In this document: positions 27,861-37,367 of the stretch, piece after piece
Layout of the letters: each line of letters opens with the position of its first letter
Numbering within the stretch: position 1 is the stretch's first letter
Source: Caldilineaceae bacterium
GTDB taxonomy: Bacteria > Chloroflexota > Anaerolineae > Caldilineales > Caldilineaceae
Length of the DNA stretch: 64,000 nucleotides
Assembly (NCBI GenBank): GCA_022821545.1
Contig: JAJEDJ010000005.1
Coordinates: 1-64,000 of the forward strand
Reading direction: 5' to 3'
Program-made: the position numbers and the translations under genes
The notes under the pieces: generated by a model
What the model was told of the DNA's origin: nothing
Database searches by the model: none
What the model saw: the letters and a program-made list of their open reading frames with translations, nothing else

Positions 27861-28781
27861 CTACTTGAGGCTGCCTGCCGTCAGGCCGGCGATGAAGTAG
27901 CGCTGGGCAAACAGGAATATGAGCAGTATGGGCAGGATCGAAACAAAGGAAGCTGTGAAGATTAGGTGGAGCGGTACTGGCCTACCCGAGACGCCCGAAT
28001 CCAGCACGGCCAAGAACAGGGGCAATGTATAGAGTTCCGGCTTATTCAGGTAGATCAATGGTCCCATAAAGGCGTTCCAGTGGCCCATGAATGAGAAGAT
28101 GGCGAGCGCGGCCATGCCAGGCAGGACGACGGGGACAACGACACGCCAGTAGGAGGCGAATGGGCCGCAGCCATCAATGCGGGCGGCTTCGATCATCTCG
28201 TCGGGCACGGTGGTCATGTACTGGCGCATCCAGAAGACGGCGAAGGGCGTGGCGAGGCCTGGAATGATTAGTGGATACCAGGTGTTGATCCACTTGAGCC
28301 AGGCCATGATCAAGTAGCTGGGAACCAGACCGACGCTGTTCGGAATCATCATTGTCGCCAACATGGAAAGAAATAGGGCGTTGCGCCCTTTGAAGCGCAA
28401 TTTGGCGAAGGCAAAACCGGCAAGGGAGGCGAGAAAGACTGTGCCGGCAGTGTTGACGACTGCGATGAAAGTGCTATTCAGAAATGTACGGGTCAGGGAA
28501 ATGCCACCGCGAAAATCGATTTCGTCGGACTGAATTAGGCCAGCGATCTCCAAGTAATTGTTAAGGGAGGGGCGGGTAGGCCAGAATTGGACGGGAACGA
28601 TATAGATGTCAGCCATTGGCTTGAGAGAGGACGAAATCATCCAATAAAAGGGGAAGACAAAGACTAAAAGAGCGATGAAAAGGCAGACATGCGTAAAGAT
28701 TAGCACCAAGGAGAACTTTCTCTTAGGAGCATACGGACCGATTTTGTGTCTGGCTGCAACTGCGCTGGCATTCTGACTCAT
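27861..28781 (-). CDS. Sugar ABC transporter permease, MalG type
   Basis: A 306-residue permease with six helices. The EAA loop reads EMIEAARIDGCGPFASYWRV followed by VVPVVLPGMA. ATG 28781 is preferred because a longer TTG start (28838) would overlap the upstream permease by 29 bases, though no good ribosome site is seen at either. Like many MalG proteins it ends in a short basic tail, GLTAGSLK. Confidence 0.9.
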   Translation of the reverse strand: MSQNASAVAARHKIGPYAPKRKFSLVLIFTHVCLFIALLVFVFPFYWMISSSLKPMADIYIVPVQFWPTRPSLNNYLEIAGLIQSDEIDFRGGISLTRTFLNSTFIAVVNTAGTVFLASLAGFAFAKLRFKGRNALFLSMLATMMIPNSVGLVPSYLIMAWLKWINTWYPLIIPGLATPFAVFWMRQYMTTVPDEMIEAARIDGCGPFASYWRVVVPVVLPGMAALAIFSFMGHWNAFMGPLIYLNKPELYTLPLFLAVLDSGVSGRPVPLHLIFTASFVSILPILLIFLFAQRYFIAGLTAGSLK

Positions 28782-28809
28782 TTGGGACAGTTCTTGTTCG
28801 GAGGAGGTA

Positions 28810-29742
28810 TTAATCGGAAGCGGCGCGTTCGCTCGCAAATATCTGCAGAAAAGACAAGGCTATGATGATAACCGCGTTGGCGTAGGCAAGCGCGGAGGCA
28901 TAGCCGAATTTGAAGCTTACAAAGGCCTGTCTGTAGATAATAAGACCCATGAGTAGTCCGGCACGATCGGGTCCGCCACCAGTTCCGACCAGCATATAGG
29001 CTTCTTCAAAGATGTTGAACATGCCGATAGTCGACAGGATAGCGGCGAAGGCGATGACACGTCGCATCAGCGGGACGGTGATATTGAGAAAGGCCTGTAT
29101 CCCGCTGGCGCCATCAATGCGGGCGGCTTCGTACAGCTCATGAGGAATACTTTGGAGGCCGGCCAGCATGATCATCATGTTGTAGCCAACCCAGCGCCAC
29201 AGGATCATGACCAGGATTGCGGGCTTAACAAAAACAGGTTGGTTCGTGAGGCCCTTATACTCGATACCGAAGATCTGCAGGATCGACCCGAGGGGGCTGT
29301 AGACTGACCCGAGAAAGAAATCGAAGAGAATGCCGACGACGACAAGCGACGTGACGACGGGCAGGAAGTACGCTGTGCGGTAGATGACGCGACCGCGAAT
29401 TGGCTGATTGAGCACGTTGGCAAGGCTCAAGCTGAAGATGATCATCAGTGGGACGACGAGAATACCCAGGATGATCGTATTGGACAATGCGATATGGAAA
29501 CTGTCGTCGGTGAACAGGCGTGCGTAATTCTTAAAGCCAACGTATTCACTGGAACGAACACTCTTCCAGTCTTGAAAGCTGATCCAGACAGCGAAAAGAA
29601 TCGGAAAGGCCCCAAATATCCCAAAGAGAATAAAGAAGGGCGAAATAAAGACGTATGGGGCTGCTTTTTCCCAGATGTAATAGCTGGACCTTTTGGGAGG
29701 CGATACGGGCCCAACGGTTGGGGGTGTTATTGCCACTCCCAT
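28810..29742 (-). CDS. Sugar ABC transporter permease, MalF type
   Basis: A 310-residue permease. The first helix is APYVFISPFFILFGIFGAFP. The EAA loop is ELYEAARIDGASGIQAFLNI and then TVPLMRRVIA. ATG 29742 has AAGGA about 10 bases upstream; the frame runs to 29847 without support. A small hairpin, TTCCT-TGTC-AGGAA (29752-29765), covers the ribosome site and could limit its translation. It lies between the binding protein and the MalG-type gene. Confidence 0.9.
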   Translation of the reverse strand: MGVAITPPTVGPVSPPKRSSYYIWEKAAPYVFISPFFILFGIFGAFPILFAVWISFQDWKSVRSSEYVGFKNYARLFTDDSFHIALSNTIILGILVVPLMIIFSLSLANVLNQPIRGRVIYRTAYFLPVVTSLVVVGILFDFFLGSVYSPLGSILQIFGIEYKGLTNQPVFVKPAILVMILWRWVGYNMMIMLAGLQSIPHELYEAARIDGASGIQAFLNITVPLMRRVIAFAAILSTIGMFNIFEEAYMLVGTGGGPDRAGLLMGLIIYRQAFVSFKFGYASALAYANAVIIIALSFLQIFASERAASD

Positions 29743-29896
29743 ATTCACAGGTTCCTTGTCAGGAAGGGGGACATGAGGCGCGGTCTGGGCGTTGTTCGCA
29801 CCAGTTCTGCCACAGGGGTCGAGCAGAAGACCGGCCGACGCTCGCAAGATTGGGTTGAGTACGGGCGCCGGACCGGTTTCGAAATTGCTTTAGTGC

Positions 29897-31219
29897 TCAG
29901 CCGAGGCCTTGCAGGTCTCTAATCTCTTGCGCGGCAGAACTTAGGGCTTCTTCAGGTCCGAAATCACCGTCCAGAACTTGGCTTTGGGCCTGAACCAGGA
30001 CATCCCATGCCTCAGACCAACCTTCGCCCCAGACGAAAGGCTGGACCGCGGAATTGACTTCGGCGTACATTCTGAGTGCGACCTGCCCACCGTAAAACTC
30101 GACAGGCTCGTTCATAATTGGCCAGTCTAGTGCTTCATGGAGAACTGGGAAGAGGGCGCCGGAAGTCCAGAGGACCTCCTGGCCGGCCTGTGACAACTGG
30201 GAGTATTCGAGGAAGGTGAATGCCTCCAGCTTGTTCTTGCTGGTTTTGAGGATGCATAGCTGCGAGCCGCCCCAAGTAAAGGCGCGGCTTCCCCCTTCCA
30301 TCCATGCAGGGAGCTGTGTAACGGCCCACTGACCAACCGTTTCAGGAGCGTTGCCTTCGATAATGCCGGCCAACCAGATGGCACCCGGGAAGATGGCGGA
30401 GGAGCCGTCTTTGTAGGAAGCCAACCCGATATCCCAGCTAAAGTCCTGAAAAACGGCGTTTGAATCCCAGAGCGACTTGAGAAAGGCGAGCGACTCGATC
30501 GCTTCGGGTTGGTCGACGATTACGTTTTCGAGCTGCAGGTCATAAATTCCGCCTCCTCGTTGCCAAGTCCAACTAAGCCAAGGGAAGTAGTTGTTCTTTG
30601 TAATGCCCCAGAGCCGGTTTTCGCCGTCGGAAGCAGCTGACAACTCTTCGCCCGCGGCCATCCAATCTTCGTAACTGCTGATGGCGGTCGGATCGATGCC
30701 ATATTCCTCGGTGACATCGCGGCGGTAATAGAGAAGACAGGGAGACCCATCCCAAGGAACGCCGTAATTCTTGCCTTCGTGAACACCGTGGTTCAGCTTG
30801 TACGGGACGATTCTGTCCTGGTGCGGCGCCATGAGGTCGGTGAGGTCGGCCATGCCTCCGGTGGCCGCCCACAGTGGCAGGTTGTAGTCCTGGCTGCCGA
30901 TGATGTCGGTCAGCTCGGAGCCGGAGACCATGGCGGTCATGACCTTCTCACTGTACCCCGTGCCCGAGTCGATGAATTCGACCTGAATATCAGGGTGAAG
31001 GTCGTTGAAAGCGGGCAAGAGGTCGCGGAATGGATGGTTCCACCAGGAGATCAAGGTGACGGTGACGGGCTCCTGGGAGGGCGCTGCGCCTGAATCGCCG
31101 GCGGAGTCAGCTCCGGCCGGGGCTACTGGGGCGGCGCAGGCGGCGAGGGCGAGGCCGGCTGTGCCCAGACCGGTTGTGCGCAAGAAATCGCGGCGAGTAA
31201 GATCTTGAAGAAATGACAT
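29897..31219 (-). CDS. Sugar ABC transporter binding lipoprotein
   Basis: A 440-residue family-1 solute-binding protein. MSFLQDLTRRDFLRTTGL is a Tat motif, followed by a hydrophobic run and an AAC lipobox. The mature part contains VTLISWWNHPFRDLLPAFND, LPLWAATGGMADLTDL and AFTWGGSQLCILKTS, consistent with an oligosaccharide-binding fold. ATG 31219 has AGGAGC about 9 bases upstream. It heads the operon binding protein, MalF, MalG, PhyH. Confidence 0.9.
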   Translation of the reverse strand: MSFLQDLTRRDFLRTTGLGTAGLALAACAAPVAPAGADSAGDSGAAPSQEPVTVTLISWWNHPFRDLLPAFNDLHPDIQVEFIDSGTGYSEKVMTAMVSGSELTDIIGSQDYNLPLWAATGGMADLTDLMAPHQDRIVPYKLNHGVHEGKNYGVPWDGSPCLLYYRRDVTEEYGIDPTAISSYEDWMAAGEELSAASDGENRLWGITKNNYFPWLSWTWQRGGGIYDLQLENVIVDQPEAIESLAFLKSLWDSNAVFQDFSWDIGLASYKDGSSAIFPGAIWLAGIIEGNAPETVGQWAVTQLPAWMEGGSRAFTWGGSQLCILKTSKNKLEAFTFLEYSQLSQAGQEVLWTSGALFPVLHEALDWPIMNEPVEFYGGQVALRMYAEVNSAVQPFVWGEGWSEAWDVLVQAQSQVLDGDFGPEEALSSAAQEIRDLQGLG

Positions 31220-31312
31220 TCCTGTTGCTCCTGTTGGGCTGATGGTGGAAGGAGACTCTGGAGTTAGCAAAAAGGAAGGGTCGGCAATTGCGAAGCAAAA
31301 GCGAGCAGTAAC

Positions 31313-31356
31313 GAACGCCAGGGAGAATTATAGAGTAAGCGTTCAAGAGCTGTCAA
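31313..31356 (-). promoter_or_regulatory. Strong sigma-70 promoter with flanking inverted repeat
   Basis: On the minus strand a perfect TTGACA (31356-31351), an 18-base spacer and a perfect TATAAT (31332-31327) lie 108 bases before the binding-protein start. GAACGC (31313-31318) and GCGTTC (31339-31344) form an inverted repeat around the -10 and may be an operator. Confidence 0.7.
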
Positions 31357-31438
31357 GGTAGTGGCAGTATACGGTTGGTGGGTGTTGGCGTCAGTCGTCA
31401 GCCGCGCCAGCTACCTAGTGGGCCGATGGAAGAAGAAT

Positions 31439-32236
31439 TCACACCCCCAGATCCTTGAGCAGTTGTATTTTCTTCATTCGCCGCGGGTCGGCAGTTTCGA
31501 ACAGCCGGTCTGAGATGAGCCTTCCGGTCTTCTTCGACCATTTCTCGGAATACCACTTGTTAAAGTTGGCGATGTGCTCGATTTCCCATTGCATTCGCGG
31601 AGCTGTGCGCATCATCCAGGCCATCTGTCGCCGGTTGGCGCCTCCACCCCATGAGGAGTGCCAGATCCGGGTCTGGAAGGCGATCACGTCTCCCTTGCCC
31701 GCGGGCAAGTCGTATCGACCAGGGAACTCCTTAGTCGGATAGCCGAGCACATGTTCGTCGACCCGTTTTTCCAGGTCGTTGTAATGGAGCGGCCACAGAT
31801 GGCTGCCGGGGATGAAGCTGAGGCAACCTTTTCCGGGCGCTACCTCGTCCAGATAAAACGTCAACTTGGCCTCAATGGCAGGTTCGGGGGAGCCGCCATC
31901 GCGATGCCAGTTTGTGTCCCCGTCGTGAATCTGCCCGTCTGAACTGCCGTAGAAGATGCAATCTTCTCCCAACAGGTCTTCGGCGATGGCGGCCAAATTG
32001 GGATGATCCAGAATGTTGTAGAAGTATGGATCGGCTTCAATCAGTGGGAGTATTACGCGGTGCCCGTCCGGGAAGATGCGTGCGCCAGCCTCTGAGCTAT
32101 CGCCCTGGGTCTCACCACGGGCGATGATGTCGTCGAACCGCCAAGAGAATTCGTCGACCTCTTCGGCTGTGAGCGCGCCTTCTACTTTGACAAAGCCCAG
32201 CGCATGAAAATGTGTTATTTGCTCGCCTGTCAGCAT
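31439..32236 (-). CDS. PhyH-family dioxygenase
   Basis: A 265-residue Fe/2-oxoglutarate dioxygenase. Iron ligands are His111-Arg-Asp113 and His193 (RIWHSSW); Arg202 or Arg203 probably binds 2-oxoglutarate. GCLSFIPGSHLWPLHY is the typical core. GGAAGGAA lies 7 bases before the ATG. It is the last gene of the operon MalG, binding protein, MalF, PhyH, lying 99 bases beyond the MalF gene. Substrate unknown. Confidence 0.9.
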   Translation of the reverse strand: MLTGEQITHFHALGFVKVEGALTAEEVDEFSWRFDDIIARGETQGDSSEAGARIFPDGHRVILPLIEADPYFYNILDHPNLAAIAEDLLGEDCIFYGSSDGQIHDGDTNWHRDGGSPEPAIEAKLTFYLDEVAPGKGCLSFIPGSHLWPLHYNDLEKRVDEHVLGYPTKEFPGRYDLPAGKGDVIAFQTRIWHSSWGGGANRRQMAWMMRTAPRMQWEIEHIANFNKWYSEKWSKKTGRLISDRLFETADPRRMKKIQLLKDLGV

Positions 32237-32335
32237 AGTTCAATTCCTTCCTGGTGCGATTGGCTTGAAGATCCCAGAGTGCTGGACAGCCGATTCTCAT
32301 TTCGTAGTGCCCAGTGTTCTACATATCCCTGTTGT

Positions 32336-33274
32336 TTATGTTACGCGCCCCTCATAGAATACGAGACGGTTTGATAGCCGGAACGAGATGATGGTGAGCG
32401 TCATAATTACGATGAACAGGATCATGCCCAAGGCGGCGGCGTATCCCATCTTGAAATTCTCGAACGCGTGGCGGTAGAGGTAGAGAACAAAGAAGAGAGT
32501 GGAGTTTGCAGGTCCCCCATTTGTGATCACAAAGCTGTTGGTAAAGACCTGGAACGAACCTATGATTCCGATGATGAAGTTGAAGAAGATGACGGGCGAA
32601 ATCATGGGCAGCGTAACGCTCCAAAAGGCGGCCCAGCGGCCAGCGCCGTCCAGCGAAGCGGCTTCGTAGAGTTGAGTCGGCACGCCTTGCAATCCTGCCA
32701 GGTAGAGCACCATACCGCCGCCGACGGCCCACAGGCTCATTGCGACAAAGGCGGGCAGAGTCCACGTAGTGCTGAACAGCCAGTTCGGCCCCGTAATGCC
32801 GATGAGGCTCAGGGCGTAGTTGACGATTCCGGCTTCAGGGGTAAATACCCATATCCACATATATGCGACGGCAACACCGGACACCACTGCCGGCAGGTAA
32901 TAGATGGTGCGATACAGTGACATGCCGCGGACTTTTTGGTTGAGCAGAACGGCCAGGGCGACGCCAAAGATTACACCGAGGAAGACAGTGCTCAGCGAAT
33001 AGATTGCGGTGACCCATAGGCTCTTCCAGAAAAGCGGATCGCGAGTGAACATCTTGTCGTAGTTGGCAAGGCCGACAAAATTGGGGGGTGTCAGGATATC
33101 ATACCTGGTCAGGCCCAGGTAGCCTGCCGCGATCAGCGGGCCGAATTCGAAGGCCAGGAATCCGATAATCCAAGGACTGATGAAGAGATAACCGGCTACA
33201 TTTTCAAAGAGGGCAGTGCGCGACATGCGCTGTCTGCGAACTGGGGACGAAGCCTGTTTGACTGCCGTTGCCAT
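32336..33274 (-). CDS. Sugar ABC transporter permease, MalF type
   Basis: A 312-residue permease. Helix one is AGYLFISPWIIGFLAFEFGP. The EAA loop is QLYEAASLDGAGRWAAFWSV followed by TLPMISPVIF. It follows the binding-protein gene and an intervening large hairpin. The partner MalG-type permease is on the other side of the binding protein gene, an uncommon order. Confidence 0.9.
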   Translation of the reverse strand: MATAVKQASSPVRRQRMSRTALFENVAGYLFISPWIIGFLAFEFGPLIAAGYLGLTRYDILTPPNFVGLANYDKMFTRDPLFWKSLWVTAIYSLSTVFLGVIFGVALAVLLNQKVRGMSLYRTIYYLPAVVSGVAVAYMWIWVFTPEAGIVNYALSLIGITGPNWLFSTTWTLPAFVAMSLWAVGGGMVLYLAGLQGVPTQLYEAASLDGAGRWAAFWSVTLPMISPVIFFNFIIGIIGSFQVFTNSFVITNGGPANSTLFFVLYLYRHAFENFKMGYAAALGMILFIVIMTLTIISFRLSNRLVFYEGRVT

Positions 33275-33310
33275 TGCGAAGACCCTGTTCGTCGTGCGAT
33301 GGTGAGTCGC

Positions 33311-33351
33311 CTGGGGATTGGTTACTTGGTACCAGTGTCACCAATCCCCAG
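33311..33351 (-). other. Large stem-loop between binding protein and permease genes
   Basis: CTGGGGATTGGT (33311-33322) and ACCAATCCCCAG (33340-33351) form a perfect 12-base stem. The 17-base loop contains the palindrome TGGTACCA. It starts 20 bases after the binding-protein stop. No U tract follows, so 3' mRNA protection is more likely than termination. Confidence 0.7.
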
Positions 33352-33370
33352 GTCAGTTGTCGTCAGAGAA

Positions 33371-34690
33371 TCAGACGTCTTCCAGAATCACGTCAATCGC
33401 CTTTGTCGCCGCTTCCATTGCTTCCTTCGTCGTCTTCTCGCCCAGGATTGCAAGTTCGTATTCGGAGCGGAACGCGTTCAAGATCTCCGTCGTGCTGGGA
33501 CCCCAGTATTCGCCAGTGGAGAGTCCCGTAATGGGCAGGTGAAGAGTGAGGAAAGCTGCTTGACGTTCGTTGGTGATGGCGCTCTTGACTGTCTCCTCCA
33601 TGCGATAGTTGATAGGGAAGAGAGTTATCTGGTAGTCGAGTGAATCCTGGTTGATCGCGCGCCAGATGAAGAATTCCCAGGCGGCGTCGATCTTGTCGGA
33701 TTGAGACCAAATCGCTTCCATGTGTACGCTGCCGGCATAGACATCAACCGCGGGCGGATTGGTGGTGGAAGGCCAAAAGGTCATCCACTGGTTGGTCGTG
33801 TCATTGGCGGTACGTTTGAGCCAAGTGTCCCAGTCGGCAAGGACCATAGGCCACATAGCGATCTTGCCGCCGGCGGTGGGGAATTCTCCCAAGGCCTGAT
33901 CTGCGCCGGGCTTCATACTGAACTCTCTCCAGGCCACAAGCTGCTCGATCGCCTCGACAGCCTCCGGTTGGTCGAGCAGGCACTTGGATTCGTCCTCGTT
34001 AATGACTTGGCCGCCATTCTGCCAGATAGTAGTGAGATAGAGGTCGGCAGCCAGGAGCGGCGACGTGATCGCGAAGGACTCGTCGCCGCGGTTCAGTTTC
34101 GGACCAACCTCGGCCATGTCGGCCAAAGTCCAATCTTCGTTGGGGAGGTCGAGGCCGGCCTCTTCGAAACGGTCCTCGCTGTAGGCAAGCCCGCGCAGGA
34201 TAACCGAGTTTGTGGGAAGGCCATAGATATCGCCGTCGATGGTGCCCCAGTCGCTGTCGGCGGGGAACTCAAAGTCGTCCATCACCACGTCAGGATCGTT
34301 GGCGAGGAATTCGCTGATTGAGAGGGCAACCTTTTTGCGCTTGATCTGAATCCACCACGGCCCGCCGATGAACCAAAGGTCAGGAGCAGTACCGGCCGCG
34401 ACATCGATCAGCAGCTTATCGGCGTGTTCGCCCCAGGGGACGAGTTCAAATTCTACATGAACGGTGTCGCTCTGCTCGTTAAACATATCGACCTGTTTGT
34501 CGAGCGGACCGATCACCTGTGCATAGCGGACCGAGGTCTTCTCCATGCTGGGGGCAGCTTCATCCGAGCCGGCGTCCGCGCTTCCCGAATCCGGCGACGG
34601 TCCTCCACAAGCTTGCAGGAAAGGGACGGCGGCTCCGACCACGGCGGCGCCGCGCAGGAACTGCCTGCGGCTAAATCTCTCGTTGGACAT
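33371..34690 (-). CDS. Sugar ABC transporter binding lipoprotein
   Basis: A 439-residue family-1 solute-binding protein. FSRRQFLRGAAVVGAAVPFLQAC combines a Tat motif and a lipobox. Fold markers are DVAAGTAPDLWFIGGPWW and GKIAMWPMVLADWDTWL. ATG 34690 has AGGAGAAA just upstream; a longer frame from 34759 lacks a signal. It is the second gene of its operon, 90 bases after the MalG-type permease. Confidence 0.9.
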   Translation of the reverse strand: MSNERFSRRQFLRGAAVVGAAVPFLQACGGPSPDSGSADAGSDEAAPSMEKTSVRYAQVIGPLDKQVDMFNEQSDTVHVEFELVPWGEHADKLLIDVAAGTAPDLWFIGGPWWIQIKRKKVALSISEFLANDPDVVMDDFEFPADSDWGTIDGDIYGLPTNSVILRGLAYSEDRFEEAGLDLPNEDWTLADMAEVGPKLNRGDESFAITSPLLAADLYLTTIWQNGGQVINEDESKCLLDQPEAVEAIEQLVAWREFSMKPGADQALGEFPTAGGKIAMWPMVLADWDTWLKRTANDTTNQWMTFWPSTTNPPAVDVYAGSVHMEAIWSQSDKIDAAWEFFIWRAINQDSLDYQITLFPINYRMEETVKSAITNERQAAFLTLHLPITGLSTGEYWGPSTTEILNAFRSEYELAILGEKTTKEAMEAATKAIDVILEDV

Positions 34691-34780
34691 GGCTTTCTCC
34701 TCCTTCGTGAGAATGAATCGCGAATGCTCTTCATGCTTCGAACTCGTGCCGGTTGACATAGGTGCCAGAAAAGACTGACT

Positions 34781-35692
34781 TTAACCTTTGATACCAGAAA
34801 AAGTGACCCCTTGAATGAAGTAACGTTGGGCGAAGAAGAAAACCAACAGCGGAGGAAGCAGTAACATCGTCGAGCCGGCCATCAGGTGCGGCATGTTTGG
34901 CCGGACGGATGACGATGCTGCGGTAGCCATGAAATGAAGGCCCACAGCCAGCGTCAGCATGTCTCGGCTTCGCAGAAAGATCAGCGGACCGAAGAAGTCG
35001 TTCCAGGTTCCAAGGAAGGAGAAGATTGCCACCGCGGCCAGGGCCGGTTTGATCAGGGGCAGGGCAATGCGCAGATAGATGCCGAGCCAACCGCAGCCAT
35101 CTATGCGGGCGGCGTCGTCAAGTTCCGGGTTGATAGTCAGGATAAACTGCCGCAGCAGAAAGATAAAGAATGCGCCCCCTCCGAACCAGGACGGCACAAT
35201 CAGAGGCAGGTACGTGTTCAGCCAGTCAAGATCGCGGAAGAGAATGTAGAGCGGGATGATGGTCACCTGGCCGGGTACCATCATTGTGCTCAGGACGAGA
35301 ATGAAGATGGCATCGCGGCCAAAGAAGCGGATTCGAGCGAACCCGAACGCCACCAGCGAAGCGCTCAATAGCCGTCCCACCAGGACGCCCAAGGTGATGA
35401 TCATCGTGTTTGCGCCGTAGCGGGGAAAGCTGAAGTAGTCGAAGAAAGCCTGCCGGTAATGGACCCACTGGAACTCGCTGGGGATCCACTTCGGCGGGAT
35501 CAGGAATACCTCCCACTCCGGCTTTAGCGAGGTCGATATCATCCAGAAGAGGGGCACCAACATCGTTACAGTACCGACCAAAAGGACCAGATGGATAGCC
35601 GAGCGTTCCAAGGAACGCCCGAATTGCGCCCGCCGCCGGAGGCGACGCGCATCTGAATCATCTGAATGTGGTGCGCTGAGTGGGGTTGCCAT
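34781..35692 (-). CDS. Sugar ABC transporter permease, MalG type
   Basis: A 303-residue permease and the first gene of its operon. A basic N-terminal tail is followed by helix one, LVLLVGTVTMLVPLFWMIS. The EAA loop is ELDDAARIDGCGWLGIYLRI and then ALPLIKPALAA. The leader holds a consensus promoter 42 bases upstream, and AGGGTGG precedes the ATG. Confidence 0.92.
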   Translation of the reverse strand: MATPLSAPHSDDSDARRLRRRAQFGRSLERSAIHLVLLVGTVTMLVPLFWMISTSLKPEWEVFLIPPKWIPSEFQWVHYRQAFFDYFSFPRYGANTMIITLGVLVGRLLSASLVAFGFARIRFFGRDAIFILVLSTMMVPGQVTIIPLYILFRDLDWLNTYLPLIVPSWFGGGAFFIFLLRQFILTINPELDDAARIDGCGWLGIYLRIALPLIKPALAAVAIFSFLGTWNDFFGPLIFLRSRDMLTLAVGLHFMATAASSSVRPNMPHLMAGSTMLLLPPLLVFFFAQRYFIQGVTFSGIKG

Positions 35693-35731
35693 CGTCCACC
35701 CTGTTGGTGGGTGACCAGAGTCAACTGCTTA

Positions 35732-35761
35732 ACAGTATATGCTGTGACAATAGGATGTCAA
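35732..35761 (-). promoter_or_regulatory. Sigma-70 promoter with palindrome over the -10
   Basis: TTGACA (35761-35756), a 16-base spacer and TATACT (35739-35734) on the minus strand form a near-consensus promoter. ACAGCATATACTGT (35745-35732), a 14-base palindrome with one mismatch, overlaps the -10 and is a candidate operator. Confidence 0.7.
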
Positions 35762-35861
35762 AATGGCAAAAACAGGGCTCTGTGGCAGAGTTTGAAGAGT
35801 TCGCCTCCGTGGAAAGGCCTGCCCGCGGCTGTTGCATAGGCGTGTGGACAGACAGTCGCTA

Positions 35862-37280
35862 TTACACGTCGGGCCAGGCAGATGCCCAGGGCGCAATCTG
35901 CTCCAACGCGGCGGCGGCCTGGAGGACGAGCGTGTCGGCGTGGTAGCGACCGACGATCTGGAGCGCGACGGGGAGGCCGTCTGAGGCAAAACCGCAAGGT
36001 ACGCTCGCGGCGGGTTGTCCCGTCAGATTGAAAGGATAGGTGAAGGGCAGGCGGTCGAAGATCGATGGCGTAGGCGTACCGTCGATTTCGGCGGGCCAGT
36101 CGTCGACGCGCCAGGCGGTGAGAGGCATCTGCGGCGTTAGCAGGAGGTCGTAGTCTTCGAAGAACTCTCTGGACTGATTGTAGAAGACGGTGCGGGAAAC
36201 TTCGGCCCGGCCATGTTCTTCGCCGGTGTAGCGACGACCCTGCCGGATCATCTCTGCGAGACTGGGTTCGAAGGCATCGGGACTCTCGTCGTAAGCATGG
36301 CCGACGCGGGCGGCCATGGAGACGAACCAGCAGACCTCGGCGCCGGGGCGGGGGTTGTCCCAGTTGGGATCGACGGCCTCCACGATGCAACCCAGTTCGG
36401 CGAAGCGCAGGGCGGCCTCACCTGCAAGACGCCGCACGTCAGGGTCGACTGCGGCGTAACCGAAGTCTGCGCTCCAGGCGACACGCAGGCCGCGCAAGGC
36501 GGGCAGCGGGTCGGCCACGGCGGCGAGGTAGTCGTCGGGACGGTTGGCGATGGCAGTAGGATCGCGTGGATCGGGTCCCGCTGCGGCCTGTGTGAAGAGG
36601 GCGGCGTCGGCGACAGTGCGCGAGATGGGACCGTTGTGGGAGCGGGCGGACCAGATGTCCAAGTTGGGCCAGTAGGGCAGCCGGCCAAATGAGGGCTTGA
36701 AGCCGAAAACGCCGCAAAGGGCTGAAGGTATGCGGATAGAACCTGCCCCGTCTGAGCCGTGTGCGAGCGGGCAGATGCCGGCCGCGACGGCTGCGGCCGC
36801 GCCGCCGCTGGAGCCGCCGGGCGTACGGTCGGTGTTCCAGGGATTGCGGCCCGGTTCACCGAGCAGATTGTCGCACATGTCCTTGTGGCCGAGGTGAGGC
36901 GTGTTGGTCTTGCCGATTATGATGCCGCCGGCGGCCTTGACTCGGCCCGTTATAGCGCCGTCGAAGTCGGCGATCTGGTCTTTCTGGAGGACGGAGCCGC
37001 TGGTGAAGCGGAGGCCGGCACTGGGTTCGAGGTCTTTGATCGGGACGGGCAGGCCGTGCAGCGGGCCAAGCTCCTCATTGCGCATGACTGCGGACTCGGC
37101 GGCGCGGGCGCCGTCGAGGGCGCGGTCGGCGTCAAAAGCGAGAAAGGCATTGATGGCGGGATTGACAGACTCGATCCGTGCGAGGACAGCTTCAGTCAGA
37201 TCAACTGGTGAGAGCTGTCTGGCAGCGATGGCGGCGACAAGCTCGGTTGCTGGCGTGCGGAAGAGTTCGGGAGGGGCCAT
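35862..37280 (-). CDS. Amidase (amidase-signature family)
   Basis: A 472-residue serine amidohydrolase, probably cytoplasmic as no signal is seen. The Ser-cisSer-Lys triad is marked by Lys in [11 protein letters not shown] and by Ser residues in [16 protein letters not shown] and [15 protein letters not shown]. The length is typical. The family includes GatA, but no GatB or GatC is adjacent and the C-terminal half is of the general amidase type. AAAGGAACC precedes the ATG. It lies 87 bases after the SH3-protein gene on the same strand. The amide substrate is unknown. Confidence 0.9.
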   Translation of the reverse strand: MAPPELFRTPATELVAAIAARQLSPVDLTEAVLARIESVNPAINAFLAFDADRALDGARAAESAVMRNEELGPLHGLPVPIKDLEPSAGLRFTSGSVLQKDQIADFDGAITGRVKAAGGIIIGKTNTPHLGHKDMCDNLLGEPGRNPWNTDRTPGGSSGGAAAAVAAGICPLAHGSDGAGSIRIPSALCGVFGFKPSFGRLPYWPNLDIWSARSHNGPISRTVADAALFTQAAAGPDPRDPTAIANRPDDYLAAVADPLPALRGLRVAWSADFGYAAVDPDVRRLAGEAALRFAELGCIVEAVDPNWDNPRPGAEVCWFVSMAARVGHAYDESPDAFEPSLAEMIRQGRRYTGEEHGRAEVSRTVFYNQSREFFEDYDLLLTPQMPLTAWRVDDWPAEIDGTPTPSIFDRLPFTYPFNLTGQPAASVPCGFASDGLPVALQIVGRYHADTLVLQAAAALEQIAPWASAWPDV

Positions 37281-37367
37281 TTCAGGGTTCCTTTTGAGAG
37301 CGGATGCTTCAGTTTCCCTTACCTACAAGAAAGATCGCCGGCCAGACAACTCTGCGTGACTTCTTCT

